Below are positions 38,073 through 49,600 of a DNA stretch of 64,000 nt, piece after piece. The stretch's first letter is position 1; each line of letters begins with the position of its first letter. This stretch comes from Stenotrophomonas tumulicola (GTDB lineage Bacteria > Pseudomonadota > Gammaproteobacteria > Xanthomonadales > Xanthomonadaceae). A model generated the notes under the pieces. It was not told where the DNA came from and did not search any database. It saw only the letters and a program-made list of their open reading frames with translations. The stretch is from assembly GCF_014117215.1 (NCBI RefSeq), contig NZ_JACGXS010000010.1, positions 1-64,000 on the forward strand, given 5' to 3'. The translations under genes were made by a program, and so were the position numbers.

Positions 38073-38951
38073 TTACTCGTCGCGTAGTTCGCCGCCGGGC
38101 AGGAACGCCCAGGTGCGGGTGACCTGCAGGATGTCCACCGCATCGTCGGTTTCCGGCAACGGCGGAAACGGTTGCGCCAGGCTGATCACGCGCAACGCAG
38201 CTTCGTCCAGCAACGGCGTGCCGCTGGAGCGCAGGATGCGGCTGCTTTCCACGCTGCCATCGCGCCGCACGCCCACGGTGATCACCACCTGTCCACCCAG
38301 GCGACGCTGGCGGGCTTCGTCGGGATAGTTCAGGTTGCCGACACGTTCGGCGCGGTCCACCCACGCGCGCAGGTAATTGGCCCATGCGTATTCATGCGTG
38401 CTTGCCGACACGAACTTGCGGTTGGGTCGCTTGGCGTATTGCGCGGAACGCAGATGGACCTCGGCGGCCAGGCGCGCCATGTCGGCGTCGTGCTGCTCGC
38501 GTGCGTCCGGTACGGCATCCGGTCGTGGCTGCTCGGGTATCGGCCGGTTCTGCGCCAGCGCAACCTGGTCGATGCCGTTATGGCTGCTGACTACACGGGC
38601 CTGCGGTGGCGGCGGCGCTGCGGCATCCCGGCGCTGCTGCGGAACCGGACTGCTGCCGGGAAGCGCCTGCGGCACGATGCCGGCCTGGGCGTCGCGCGGG
38701 CGCATCGCCTTGTCATGCTCGCCGCCGCCCATCTGGTTGGCGGCAGCCAGGAAGTCAGCTTCCTTCGGCGTCAGTGCGGTGCGGGTCTGGCTGAAGATCA
38801 CATCCAGGGTGGGCACCAGCGGTGCGTCGCCGCGCACGGCAAATCCAACGCCGAGGATCAGCAGCGCGTGCAACGCCACCGACAGTGCCAGCGTGGCCCC
38901 AAGGCGCTGCGACTCGCGGGCCGCGGTTGGCAACGGCGCCACCGTGCTCAT
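38073..38951 (-). CDS. TonB-like energy transducer
   Basis: A 292-residue protein with a membrane helix at about 20-38 (ATLALSVALHALLILGVGF), a variable Pro/Gln-rich periplasmic linker (about 85-145) and a C-terminal TonB domain (GNLNYPDEARQRRLGGQVVI, VESSRILRSSGTPLLDEAAL). It would pass membrane energy to an outer-membrane receptor. No exbB/exbD are nearby. Its start overlaps the gshB stop (ATGA), so gshB and this gene are coupled; the functional reason is unclear. Confidence 0.88.
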   Translation of the reverse strand: MSTVAPLPTAARESQRLGATLALSVALHALLILGVGFAVRGDAPLVPTLDVIFSQTRTALTPKEADFLAAANQMGGGEHDKAMRPRDAQAGIVPQALPGSSPVPQQRRDAAAPPPPQARVVSSHNGIDQVALAQNRPIPEQPRPDAVPDAREQHDADMARLAAEVHLRSAQYAKRPNRKFVSASTHEYAWANYLRAWVDRAERVGNLNYPDEARQRRLGGQVVITVGVRRDGSVESSRILRSSGTPLLDEAALRVISLAQPFPPLPETDDAVDILQVTRTWAFLPGGELRDE

Positions 38952-39898
38952 GCAGACAGGCCGGCCTCGAGCGCGTCGAACAGGTTGCCGGCGATGTTCA
39001 GCCCGAACTGCGCATCCAGCTCACGCACGCAGGTGGGGCTGGTGACGTTGACTTCGGTCAGGTAGTCGCCGATCACGTCCAGGCCGACGAAACGCATGCC
39101 GCGCCGTTTCATTTCCGGTCCCACCTGTGCAGCGATCCAGCGATCGCGCTCGCTCAGCGGGCGGCCTTCGCCGCGGCCACCGGCGGCGAGGTTGCCGCGG
39201 AATTCGTCGCCCTGCGGAATACGCGCCAGGCAGTAGTCCACCGGCTCGCCGTCAACCAGCAGGATGCGCTTGTCGCCTGCGCTGATGTCAGGGATGAACT
39301 TCTGTGCCAGGGCCAGCTTGCGGTCGCCGTCGGTCAGCGTTTCCAGGATCACATTCAGGTTCGGATCACCGGTGCCACTGCGGAAAATCGAACGCCCGCC
39401 CATGCCGTCCAGCGGCTTCAGCACGGCCTGGCCGTGTTCCAGCACGAAGGCCTTGAGGGCTTTCGCATCGCGGCTGACCAGGGTGGGGGGGCAGCATTGC
39501 GGGAACAGCAGCGCGGCGAGCTTCTCGTTGAAGTCCCGCAGCCCCTGCGGGTTGTTGACGACCAGCGCGCCGGCCGATGCCGCCACGTCCAGCACCTGGG
39601 TGTCGTAGATGAACTCTGCGTCCACCGGTGGGTCCTTGCGCATCAGCACGATCTGGCCGGGGCCGAAATCGGTCCGGCTGAAGCTGCCAAGGGTGTACCA
39701 GTCGGCCGGGTCGTCCCGGACCTGCAGGGGTGCGGTCTGGGCCACCGCACGGCCGCAGTCCAGACTCAAGCCACCCGGTTTCACGTAATGCAGGGCATGG
39801 CCACGGCGCTGGGCTTCCAGCAGCATGGCGAAGGTCGTGTCCTTGGCGATCTTGATGTGGGCGATGGGATCCATCACCACGATGACGTTCAGCGGCAT
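38948..39898 (-). CDS. gshB: Glutathione synthetase GshB
   Basis: A 316-residue ATP-grasp ligase that adds glycine to gamma-glutamylcysteine. The N-terminus MPLNVIVVMDPIAHIKIAKD and the ATP-grasp segments KPLDGMGGRSIFR and NLAAGGRGEGRPLSERD are typical, as is the C-terminal EVNVTSPTCVRELDAQFGLN. Length matches E. coli GshB (315). The frame upstream extends into the divergent pilG region and is not coding; the ATG at 39898 gives the family start. Confidence 0.96.
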   Translation of the reverse strand: MPLNVIVVMDPIAHIKIAKDTTFAMLLEAQRRGHALHYVKPGGLSLDCGRAVAQTAPLQVRDDPADWYTLGSFSRTDFGPGQIVLMRKDPPVDAEFIYDTQVLDVAASAGALVVNNPQGLRDFNEKLAALLFPQCCPPTLVSRDAKALKAFVLEHGQAVLKPLDGMGGRSIFRSGTGDPNLNVILETLTDGDRKLALAQKFIPDISAGDKRILLVDGEPVDYCLARIPQGDEFRGNLAAGGRGEGRPLSERDRWIAAQVGPEMKRRGMRFVGLDVIGDYLTEVNVTSPTCVRELDAQFGLNIAGNLFDALEAGLSA

Positions 39899-40115
39899 GG
39901 GGGCACCTTTCAGGCAAGGTGCTGATGGTAGCGGCTCTGCCAGTGGCGTGCCCGTCCCCGCTGGCGCAACGCTGCGTGCGACCGGTGCGCGACGGGGGGC
40001 GGACGGGGTGGTCAGAGCGGAAAGTGATCGCCGAACTTGCTGGCGGCAGCGCAAGTGCGATATAGATACGCCTTCGCAGCGGCACCGACCGAAGTGCCGC
40101 GCATGGGGAGCGGTA

Positions 40116-40517
40116 ATGACTGAGAACATGACTGCGGGCGGGGAGCTCGCAGGACTCCGGGTGATGGTCATCGATGACTCGAAGACCATCCGCCGGACGG
40201 CGGAAACGCTGCTGAAACGCGAAGGCTGCGAGGTGGTCACCGCTACCGACGGCTTCGAGGCGTTGGCGAAAATCGCTGACCAGCAGCCGCAGATCATCTT
40301 CGTGGACATCATGATGCCGCGCCTGGATGGCTACCAGACCTGTGCGCTGATCAAGGGCAACCAGCTGTTCAAGGCCACGCCGGTGATCATGCTGTCGTCC
40401 AAGGACGGCCTGTTCGACAAGGCACGTGGACGCATCGTCGGCTCGGAACAGTACCTGACCAAGCCATTCACGCGCGAAGAACTGCTGGGTGCCATCCGCA
40501 CGTACGTCAACGCCTGA
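40116..40517 (+). CDS. pilG: Twitching-motility response regulator PilG
   Basis: A 133-residue CheY-like receiver, the first gene of the Pil-Chp cluster. Acidic pocket VIDDSKT, phospho-acceptor Asp64 (IIFVDIMMPRLDGYQ), switch Ser in MLSSKDG, Lys in YLTKPFT. In Pseudomonas PilG stimulates pilus extension and cAMP signalling. gshB is divergent, leaving 217 bases for promoters. pilH follows after 18 bases. Confidence 0.94.
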   Translation: MTENMTAGGELAGLRVMVIDDSKTIRRTAETLLKREGCEVVTATDGFEALAKIADQQPQIIFVDIMMPRLDGYQTCALIKGNQLFKATPVIMLSSKDGLFDKARGRIVGSEQYLTKPFTREELLGAIRTYVNA

Positions 40518-40535
40518 CCAGGGGGGAAAGGCAAA

Positions 40536-40898
40536 ATGGCTCGTATCGTCCTGATCGAGGATTCACCGACCGACCGTGCGGTGTTCGGCCAATGGCTGCG
40601 CAAGGCCGGCCATGAAGTGCTGGAAGCAGACAACGCCGAAGACGGCCTGCAACTGGTGCGCGACCACGTTCCCCAGTTGGTGCTGATGGACGTGGTGTTG
40701 CCCGGCATGAGCGGTTTCCAGGCCACCCGCGCGCTGGCGCGGGACGCGGCCACCCGGCACATCCCGGTGATCATCGTCAGCACCAAGGCGATGGAAACCG
40801 ACAAGGCCTGGGGGCTGCGCCAGGGCGCGGCCGATTACATCGTCAAGCCGCCGCGCGAGGAAGCCCTCATCGCGCGGATCAACGAACTGGTGTCCTGA
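40536..40898 (+). CDS. pilH: Twitching-motility response regulator PilH
   Basis: A 120-residue CheY-like receiver. Acidic pocket LIEDSPTD, phospho-acceptor Asp52 (LVLMDVVLPGMSGF), Lys in IVKPPRE. In Pseudomonas PilH opposes PilG. Its TGA stop overlaps the pilI start codon. Confidence 0.94.
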   Translation: MARIVLIEDSPTDRAVFGQWLRKAGHEVLEADNAEDGLQLVRDHVPQLVLMDVVLPGMSGFQATRALARDAATRHIPVIIVSTKAMETDKAWGLRQGAADYIVKPPREEALIARINELVS

Positions 40899-41428
40899 TG
40901 CGCTCTCCTTTCGACATCCTCGAGGCCTATGAACGGCGCAGCCTGGCGCACGCGGTACAACTGCCCGAACGGCAGTTCGCCCAGGACCTGTGGCGTGGCG
41001 TCGGTTACCGGGTCGGTGCCCGGCGGCTGGTGTCCGATTTCCGCGAAGTGGTGGAAATCGTCCCGATGCCGCCGGTGACCCCGGTGCCGCGTGCGCAACC
41101 TTGGCTGCTGGGCGTGGGCAACCTGCGCGGCAACCTGTTCCCGGTGGTGGACATGAAACTGTTCCTGGAAGGCAGCCGCACCGTGCAGCAGGAAGGCCAG
41201 CGCGTGCTGGTGATGCGCCAGGCCGGCGGCGACGTGGCGCTGACCATCGATGAACTGTTCGGACAGCGCAGCTTCGAGCTGGACCAGGAGGTCCCGGTCG
41301 GAGACCTGGCAGATGGCCGCTATGGCCATTTCGTCGACCGCGCCTTCCACGCCGACGGCCACGACTGGGGCGTTTTCTCGCTTTCGCTGTTGTCGCGGAC
41401 CCCTGAATTCCGGCAGGCCGCGGCCTGA
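40898..41428 (+). CDS. pilI: CheW-like adaptor PilI
   Basis: A 176-residue CheW-domain protein that links the receptor PilJ to the kinase ChpA. The CheW core is visible as VPRAQPWLLGVGNLRGNLFP and VVDMKLFLEG, then DVALTIDELFGQRSFE. It overlaps pilH by one base (TGATG) and precedes pilJ by 47 bases. Confidence 0.92.
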   Translation: MRSPFDILEAYERRSLAHAVQLPERQFAQDLWRGVGYRVGARRLVSDFREVVEIVPMPPVTPVPRAQPWLLGVGNLRGNLFPVVDMKLFLEGSRTVQQEGQRVLVMRQAGGDVALTIDELFGQRSFELDQEVPVGDLADGRYGHFVDRAFHADGHDWGVFSLSLLSRTPEFRQAAA

Positions 41429-41475
41429 AGGCCGCCCGCCGTTCCTGCATTCGCTTTGAACATCGAGGTTGAACG

Positions 41476-43512
41476 ATGAGTACTGCTTCGGACTCCAACA
41501 GGGCCAGCAAGCTGCGCCTGGGTGGCACCAACGCATGGTTGATCCTGCTGCTGCTGTCGATGGCGCTGTTCGGCCTGAACACGGGCGTGGCCACCTGGCA
41601 GGGCAGCCGGCTGGCAGACGCCAGCACCAAGGCCGCCGACCTGCAGGTGCTGTCCCAGCAGCTGGCCAACCAGGGCCGTGAGGCGGTGGCAGGCAACGCG
41701 CAGGCGTTCACCGCGTTCAAGGCCACGCGGAACGCGATCGATGCGCACATGGCCACCCTGCAGGGGCGCTACGGCAAGGAGCCCGGCGTCAGCGCGCCGA
41801 TCGCCAAGCTGTCGGCCACCTGGGAACCGCTGGGCCAGAGCGCGGCACAGCTGGTGTCCAGTGAACCGGCGGTACTGACCTTGGCCGGGCATGCCAATGC
41901 GTTTTCTGGTGCGATCCCCGGCCTGCAGGCGCAGTTGAACGAAGTGGTGCGGGCGATGAGCGCTTCCGGCGCGCCCGCGTCGCAGATCTACAGTGCGCTG
42001 CAGCAGGTGGTGGTAGCCGGTTCGATGGCGCGCCGCATCACCGAAATGCGTGCAGGCGGTTCGGCCGCTTCGTCGGCTGGCGATGCGCTGGCGCGTGACA
42101 TCACGGTCTTCAGCCAGGTGCTGGAAGGCCTGGGCAACGGTAACGAGGAACTGGGCGTGGTTGCCGTGAAGGGCGCTGCCGCCTTGGCCGCGCTGGAGCA
42201 GTCGCAGCAGCAGTGGACGGCGATGAAGGCCGATGCCGATGCGATCCTGGCCAGCTCGCGCCAGCTGTTCGCCGCGCAGGCTGCCGCTGCCAGCCTGACC
42301 GCCGGTTCGACCGGGATGCTCACCGACAGCAAGGGACTGTTCAACGCGTTCTCTTCGTTCGGTTCGATCAACGATACGAGGCTGTTCCCGAATTTCTGGA
42401 TCGGCGTGGGCTCCGGCCTGCTGTCGCTGATCGCCATCATCGGCTTCGTCAGCACCTCGGTACGCGGTCGTTCGCGCGAGCAGGAACTGCGCTACCAGAC
42501 ACAGGTGGAGTTCAACAGCCGCAACCAGCAGGCGATCATGCGCCTGCTGGATGAAATCAGTTCGCTCGGCGAAGGCGACCTCACCGTGAAAGCGTCGGTG
42601 ACCGAAGACATGACCGGCGCGATCGCGGACGCGATCAACTACGCCGTGGATGAGCTGCGTCATCTGGTGACCACCATCAACGACACCTCGGCCAAGGTTG
42701 CGTTGTCGACCCAGGAAACCCAGGCCACCGCGATGCAGCTGGCCGAAGCGGCGGGCCACCAGGCCAACCAGATCACCACCGCATCGGACCGTATCGGCGA
42801 GATCGCGTCGAGCATCGAACAGGTATCGCGCAACTCTTCCGAATCGGCCGAGGTGGCGCAGCGCTCGGTGGTGATCGCCGCCGAAGGCGCCGGCGTGGTG
42901 CGCGAGACCATCCAGGGCATGGACCAGATCCGCGACCAGATCCAGGAGACGTCCAAGCGCATCAAGCGCCTGGGTGAATCCTCGCAGGAGATCGGTTCGA
43001 TCGTGGAACTGATCAATGACATTTCCGAACAGACCAACATCCTGGCATTGAACGCGGCCGTGCAGGCGGCCTCGGCAGGTGAGGCCGGCCGCGGTTTTGC
43101 CGTGGTGGCCGACGAAGTGCAGCGCCTGGCGGAACGTACCTCCGGTGCTACCCGGCGCATCGAGAACCTGGTGCAGGCGATCCAGGCCGACACCAACGAG
43201 GCGGTTACCTCGATGGAACAGACCACCGCCGAAGTGGTGTCCGGTGCGCGCCTGGCCGAAGATGCCGGCACCGCGCTGACCGAGATCGAGCGCGTGTCCA
43301 ATGCGCTGAACACCCTGATCAAGAACATTTCCGTGGCTGCGCAGCAGCAGTCTTCCGCCGCCTCGGACATCACCCGGACCATGGGCGTGATCCGGCAGAT
43401 CACCGGCCAGACATCGCAGGGCGCGGGCCAGACCGCCGAGTCGATCGGCCACCTGGCACAGCTGGCCGCCGACCTGCGTCGTTCGGTCGCCGACTTCAAG
43501 CTGCCGGCATAA
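41476..43512 (+). CDS. pilJ: Methyl-accepting chemotaxis protein PilJ
   Basis: A 678-residue membrane receptor of the Pil-Chp pathway. The first membrane helix is at about 17-38 ([14 protein letters not shown]), a periplasmic PilJ sensor follows, and the second helix is at about 308-330 ([19 protein letters not shown]). HAMP-like and signalling domains follow, with the hairpin tip [20 protein letters not shown] and [15 protein letters not shown]. The cluster has no gene for a PilK-type methyltransferase, so methylation of this receptor is doubtful. Confidence 0.94.
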   Translation: MSTASDSNRASKLRLGGTNAWLILLLLSMALFGLNTGVATWQGSRLADASTKAADLQVLSQQLANQGREAVAGNAQAFTAFKATRNAIDAHMATLQGRYGKEPGVSAPIAKLSATWEPLGQSAAQLVSSEPAVLTLAGHANAFSGAIPGLQAQLNEVVRAMSASGAPASQIYSALQQVVVAGSMARRITEMRAGGSAASSAGDALARDITVFSQVLEGLGNGNEELGVVAVKGAAALAALEQSQQQWTAMKADADAILASSRQLFAAQAAAASLTAGSTGMLTDSKGLFNAFSSFGSINDTRLFPNFWIGVGSGLLSLIAIIGFVSTSVRGRSREQELRYQTQVEFNSRNQQAIMRLLDEISSLGEGDLTVKASVTEDMTGAIADAINYAVDELRHLVTTINDTSAKVALSTQETQATAMQLAEAAGHQANQITTASDRIGEIASSIEQVSRNSSESAEVAQRSVVIAAEGAGVVRETIQGMDQIRDQIQETSKRIKRLGESSQEIGSIVELINDISEQTNILALNAAVQAASAGEAGRGFAVVADEVQRLAERTSGATRRIENLVQAIQADTNEAVTSMEQTTAEVVSGARLAEDAGTALTEIERVSNALNTLIKNISVAAQQQSSAASDITRTMGVIRQITGQTSQGAGQTAESIGHLAQLAADLRRSVADFKLPA

Positions 43513-43623
43513 GCAGGCGGCGCGAAGGAGCAAGGATCACCTGATGAAGCATCGTCATTATTCCCGCCAACAAGCCGCCCGTGCACGTCGTTGCAAGGCC
43601 GTGGCGGCGACCGGAGCCCAGCC
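43513..43623. other. pilJ-chpA gap where pilK would be expected
   Basis: Only 111 bases separate pilJ from chpA. In Pseudomonas the methyltransferase gene pilK sits here. No cheR-like coding sequence is present in this gap or elsewhere in the cluster. Confidence 0.8.
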
Positions 43624-46600
43624 ATGAGTACCCTGCGCGACGCAATGAGCCACGCCGCCCTGGGCTGGGTGAAGCCGGAGCTGGACGAGACCCTGCGCCA
43701 GGTGCGCAACGAGGTCGAGTATTTCGTCGAAGCGCCGTCCGATACCAGCCGCATGCGCTTCTGCGCAGGCTACCTGCACCAGGTGCAGGGAACCCTGCGC
43801 ATGGTCGAACTGTATGCCCCGGCGATGGTGGCCGAGGAGCTGGAGCAACTGGCCGAAGCCGTGGGCGCCGGCGAGGTGCTGGACCGCGACGAGGCCTGTG
43901 CCACCTTGATGCGCGGCAGCGTGCTGCTGCCCGATTACCTGGAGCGCCTGCAGAACGGCCATCGCGACATTCCCATCGTGCTGCTGCCGCTGCTCAACGA
44001 TATCCGCGCCGCGCGTGGTGCGCCGGGCATCAATGAAAGCGTGCTGTTGGCCTTCGCCCCGGAAAGCGTGGAAGCCAGTGAAGCCGAACTGGACCATGCC
44101 CGGGGCAGCCTGAGTGGGCGCAACCGCGAGCTGCTGGATACCGTGGGCAGCGCGGTGAAGGAAGAGCTGCTGCGGATCAAGGACGCGCTGGACCTGCACC
44201 TGCGGACGGAGGGACAACCCCGGCAACTGCAGCAACAGGTGGATGAGCTGGGCGCGGTAGGCGATACGCTGGCAATGATGGGCCTGGATGTGGCCCGCAA
44301 CGTCGTGGTGCAGCAGCGCGATGCGCTGCGCGCCGTCGTCGAAGGCCAGCAACAGATCGACGAAGGCATGTTGCTGGACGTCGCCGGGGCACTGCTTTAC
44401 GTCGACGCATCGCTGGACGACCAGGTCGCGCACCTGGGCGCGGCCGGAAGCGGCGAGGATGACCCGGCCGCTGCCGAGACCCGGCGGACGCTGGAAATCC
44501 TGGCGCATGAAGCGATCGCCAACTTCACCGTGGCGCGCGAGCATTTCGTCGCGTTCATCGAAACCAACTGGAACCATGACGAGCTGCGCGAAGTGCCGCG
44601 GCTGCTGGGTGAAGTGGGCGGCGCGCTGCGCATGCTCGACCTTGCCACGCCGGCTGGCTACCTGGGGGGCGTGCAGCGCTACATCGACACCGAACTGGTT
44701 GCCCGCCAGCGCGTGCCCAGTGGGCGCCACCTGGACACCCTGGCCGATGCCATGGCCAGCCTGGAGTATTACCTGGAAGCACTGCGCGACCGCCGCCCCG
44801 GGCGCGAAAGCATCCTGGACATCACCCGCAGCAGCCTGGAGGCGCTGCATTACTGGCCGCTTCCCGTGCATCAGGCCACGGTGCCTGCGGCGACCGCCGC
44901 AGCGGCTCCGGTGGAAGAGGTGGAGGCGCCGGTACTGCGCGAAGCGCTGCAGGTTCCACCATTGCCGCCGGTTGGCTGGGACGCGTTGGAACTGACGCCA
45001 TTGGCTGCTGCACCGGCGCAGGTTCCGCCACGGCTGCCAGATGTCGTGTTCGAGCCAGCAGGACCTGCCGACGACGAGCGGGCCGACATGTCCGCCGATT
45101 TCGATCCCGTTTCGGCCGAGGATGTCGAGGCTTCCATCGCCACGACGGTGGCGCCGATGCAGTGGGTGGATGCCGACGTGCCGCCGCTGCCCGTGCAGGA
45201 TGGCGCGGATGTCGCCACCGATGGGCTGCTGGTCATTGACGAAGGTGTGTTCGATCCGGTCCTGGCCGAAGCCGATGTCGCCCTGGATGGCGGTGAGGCG
45301 ATCAGCTTCCATTTTGATGAAAGTGGCATCACCCACGCCGATGACGTGCTGTCGCTGGACACGATGGAAGCCGAGGGGGTCGAGGTTCCCGCAGGCTTCG
45401 GTGCACTGGACGTGGCTGGCGAGGCCGGCCAGGACGATGCCGATGCCGATGCGCACTTCTTCGCCGAGTTGACGGCGGCGGCGGCGACGTTCGATCCGGA
45501 TGCCGCACAGGCCGATGCGACAGCGGTGCACGAAGCCGCCGCGTCGCCGACAGCGGCGGCCGTCGTGCCGCCTGCCACGTGGGTGGCGGGCTTCGACGAA
45601 CAGGCCGAGAACATCGACCAGGACATCCGGGACGTGTTCCTGGAGGAGTTCGACGAAGAGCTGGAGAACCTGGGCAACCTGCTGCCTGCATGGCGCATGC
45701 AGCCGGACAACATGGATCGGCTGCGTCCGATCCGCCGCGTATTCCACACCTTGAAGGGCAGTGGCCGCCTGGTCGGCGCACGCACGCTGGGCGAGTTTTC
45801 GTGGAAGATCGAAGGCATGCTCAACCGGGTGCTGGAGGGCATGCGTCCGGCCTCGGCGGCGGTGGTTGCCGCAGTAGAGCAGGCCTACCAGGCCCTGCCC
45901 GAGCTCAACGCCGCTTTGCGCGGCGGGTCGCCGATCAGCACCGATCTACAGGCACTGCAGGCCATTGCCGACCGCGTTGCGGCGGGCGAGGAAACGTTCC
46001 ATGTGCCGCTGCCGACGACGCCGGTGGAGGCACGGGCCGGCCAGGAAGCGGCTGACCCGCCGGTGCGGGATGCCGCAGCGGCGACGGAAGAGGCTGAAGG
46101 CACGCCAGCCGATATCGACAGTGTGCTGCGCGAGATCCTCGAAGCCGAGGTGGATGCGCACATGGTCACGCTCAATGCCTGGCTGCGGCAGGCGCAGGCA
46201 GGGCCACAGCCGGTAAGCGATCCATTGCTGCGTGCCGTGCACACCATGAACGGCGCGTTCGCGATGACCGACGTGCCCGAGATCACCCTGGTGACCGGCA
46301 GCGCGGAGAGTTACATCAAGCGCGCGCTGGCTGCCGCCGAGTTGCCAGGCCAACCCGCTGTCGACGCATTGGCCGCCACTGCCCGGGCCATCGAGGCGAC
46401 CATGCTGGCGCTGCAGGCCGAACAGCCGCGCGTGCCATCGCAGCAGGCATTGGCCGACCGGCTGCAGGCGCTGGCAGCCTCGCTGCCAGAAGCACAGTGG
46501 CCTGCGTTCGACGAGATCGAAGAAATCGAAGATGTCGAGGAGGTCGCAGACGCCGACGCGGCTGCGGATGCCGAAGCAGTCGAAGCAGTCGAAGGCGCTG

Positions 46601-49600
46601 GAGAGGCTGGAGGGGTCGGGCAGGTCGAAACGACGGACGACCTGCAATTGCAGGTCACCGGCACTGTCCTGGAAGAGGCCGTCGCCCCGGAGGTTGATCC
46701 GGCGCCTGTCGAGTTGACTGCCGCTACCGATCTGTCCGCGTTCCTGGTGCCTGCAATGCAGGAGGGCATCGGGAATCCATGGGCTGGCAGCGCGCAGCCG
46801 GACGTAGCTGACGTTGAGGAAACGGTGGACGCGCCACGGGCCCACGACAGGCTGCCTGCGTCGTTCGATGTGCAGCTCACCGGTGCCGATGACCTGTCGC
46901 GATACGTGGACGATGCCATCGAGGCCTCGCTGCCAGGCGACGATGCGCAGGCCCAACCGGGCGTGGTCGCTACCGGGCCGACGTCGACGGGCGGTGCGGA
47001 TGAGTCGTGGTCCGGACCCGATGCGGCCGACGCCGATGCCGACGATGCGCAGGAGGCGTTCCCGGACGTACCGTCGTTCGGGAACGCATTGTCACTGCAG
47101 CAGGCGCTGGAGGAAGGGCTGCATGTGGTGGAAGAGAGCGCGTCAGATGACGAGGCGGTGCATGTAATTGGCGTAGGTGGCCAGCAGCAGCCGGCCGAGG
47201 CCGATGCCTTCGCCGAAGAGCCTGCCGACGATGCGACCGATGCCGTTGAGGCACCCGGCGAGGCGTTCCGCCAGCCCTATTTCGAAATGGAAGTGCCGAT
47301 CGCCCACGAGGCCGTCGATACCGGCGTGGCCGCCATCGGACAGTCGCCAGCGCCTTCTGCGTTGGATGCCGATGTGCTGGACTTCACCGTGTTCGACCGT
47401 GAGCTGGTCGACATCTTCGTGGAAGAAGGCAAGGACCTGCTGGACCATTGCGATGGCCTGATCCATGAGCTGCGTGCCGCGCCGGATGACCGCGACGTGC
47501 TGGCCGGCCTGCAGCGCGATCTGCATACGCTGAAGGGCGGTGCGCGCATGGCGGGCATCAACGCGATCGGCGACCTGGGACATGGCATCGAGTCGGTGCT
47601 GGAAGCGGTTGCTGCAGGGCGTACGCGTCTTGAGCGCGGTGACGTGCAGTTGCTGGAGCGCGGCTTCGACCGGCTGCATCGCCTGTTGATCCTGACCGGC
47701 GAACACCGCCAGGTGCAGCCCGCCGATGACCTGGTAGCTGCATTCGATGCCCGCACCCACGGACATGACGGTGGCGGAAGCAGCGCGGGCGAAGGCGATG
47801 TCCTGCCGGCAGGTACCGCTGAACTGATGGCCAGCGTGCCCCTGTCGGCGCCGTTGCCGGTGGACGCCGGCGCTGACGAGGAAGGCACGCAGCGTCCCCA
47901 GCAGGAGCAGGTGCGCGTGCGTGCCGACCTGCTTGATCGGCTGGTGAACCATGCCGGTGAGGTGGCGATCTACCGCTCGCGGCTGGAACAGCAGCTGGGC
48001 GCGTTCCGGGGCGCCATGGGCGAACTGGAACGTACCAATGCGCGCCTTCGCGACCAGTTGCGACGGCTGGACCTGGAAACCGAAGCGCAGATCGTCGCCC
48101 GCTACCAGCGCGAACAGGAACAGGCCGACCAGGCATTCGATCCGCTTGAGCTGGATCGCTTCTCCACCCTGCAACAGCTGAGCCGTGCACTGAACGAATC
48201 GGCAGCCGATCTCGGCGGCCTGCAGGGCGTGCTGGACGATCTGTCGCGGCAGTACGATTCGCTGCTGCAGCAGCAGTCGCGGGTAAGTTCGGAACTGCAG
48301 GATGGCCTGATGCGCGCGCGCATGGTGCCCTTCGACGGGTTGGTGCCACGGCTGCGGCGCGTGGTGCGCCAGGCCGGCGCGGACACCGGAAAGCAGGTGC
48401 ACCTGACGCTGGAAGGCACACACGGCGAGCTGGACCGCAACGTGCTGGACCGGATGGTCGCGCCACTGGAGCACATGCTGCGCAACTCGGTGGCGCACGG
48501 GCTGGAATCCGCCGAGCAGCGTCGCGCCGCCGGCAAGCCGGAAGAAGGTGAAATCTCGCTGCGACTGCAGCGCGAGGGGTCCGAGATCGTGCTGGAAGTC
48601 GCCGACGATGGCGCTGGCCTCGATCGCGATGCCATCCGCCGCCGCGCACTGGAGCGCGGCCTGATCCACGCGGACGCGACGCTGGCCGACGATGAGCTGG
48701 ACAACCTGATCTTTGCTGCAGGCTTCAGCACGGCCGACCAGCTCAGCCAGTTGGCTGGACGCGGCGTGGGCATGGACGTGGTCCGCAATGAAGTGCGCCA
48801 GCTTGGCGGCAGCGTGGACATCCACTCGGTCCGTGGCCAAGGGGCGCGCTTCACCCTGCGCCTTCCGCAGACGCTGGCGGTCACCCAGGCAGTGTTCGTG
48901 CAGATCGGCGATACGACGTTCGCGGTGCCCGTGGCCTCGGTCAGCGGCATCGGCCGCATCTCGCGCGAACGGTTCGAGGCCGGTGACAGCAGTTACCGCT
49001 ACAGCGGCGAGGACTTCGCGCTGCATGACCTGGGCAGCCTGGTCGGCCAGGCACCGGCACGCGCCGAAGGGCAGGCGCAGGTACCGCTGCTGCTGGTACG
49101 TGCCGGTGACCTGCGTGCTGCCGTGGCGATCGACCAGGTGCTGGGCAATCGTGAAGTGGTGGTCAAGCCGGTCGGCCTGCAGATCGCCTCGGTGCCGGGC
49201 ATCTACGGCGCCACCATCACAGGTGATGGGCGCGTGGTGGTGATCCTGGACGTGGCACCGCTGGTGCGCCGGTTCGTCGCCAACCCGCACCGGCCGCTGC
49301 CGGCGCCCACGCAGGAACAGCAGCGCCAGGTTCCGCTGGTGATGGTGGTGGACGATTCGCTGACCATGCGCAAGGTGACCGGGCGGATCCTGGAACGGCA
49401 CAACTTCGAAGTCAGCGTCGCCCGCGACGGCGTGGAAGCACTGGAACGGCTCGACGAGCGCGTCCCGGACCTGATGCTGCTGGACATCGAGATGCCGCGC
49501 ATGGACGGCTATGAGCTGGCGACGGCGATGCGTGCCGACCCGCGCTATCGGGACGTCCCGATCGTGATGATCACCTCGCGCAGTGGCGAAAAGCATCGCC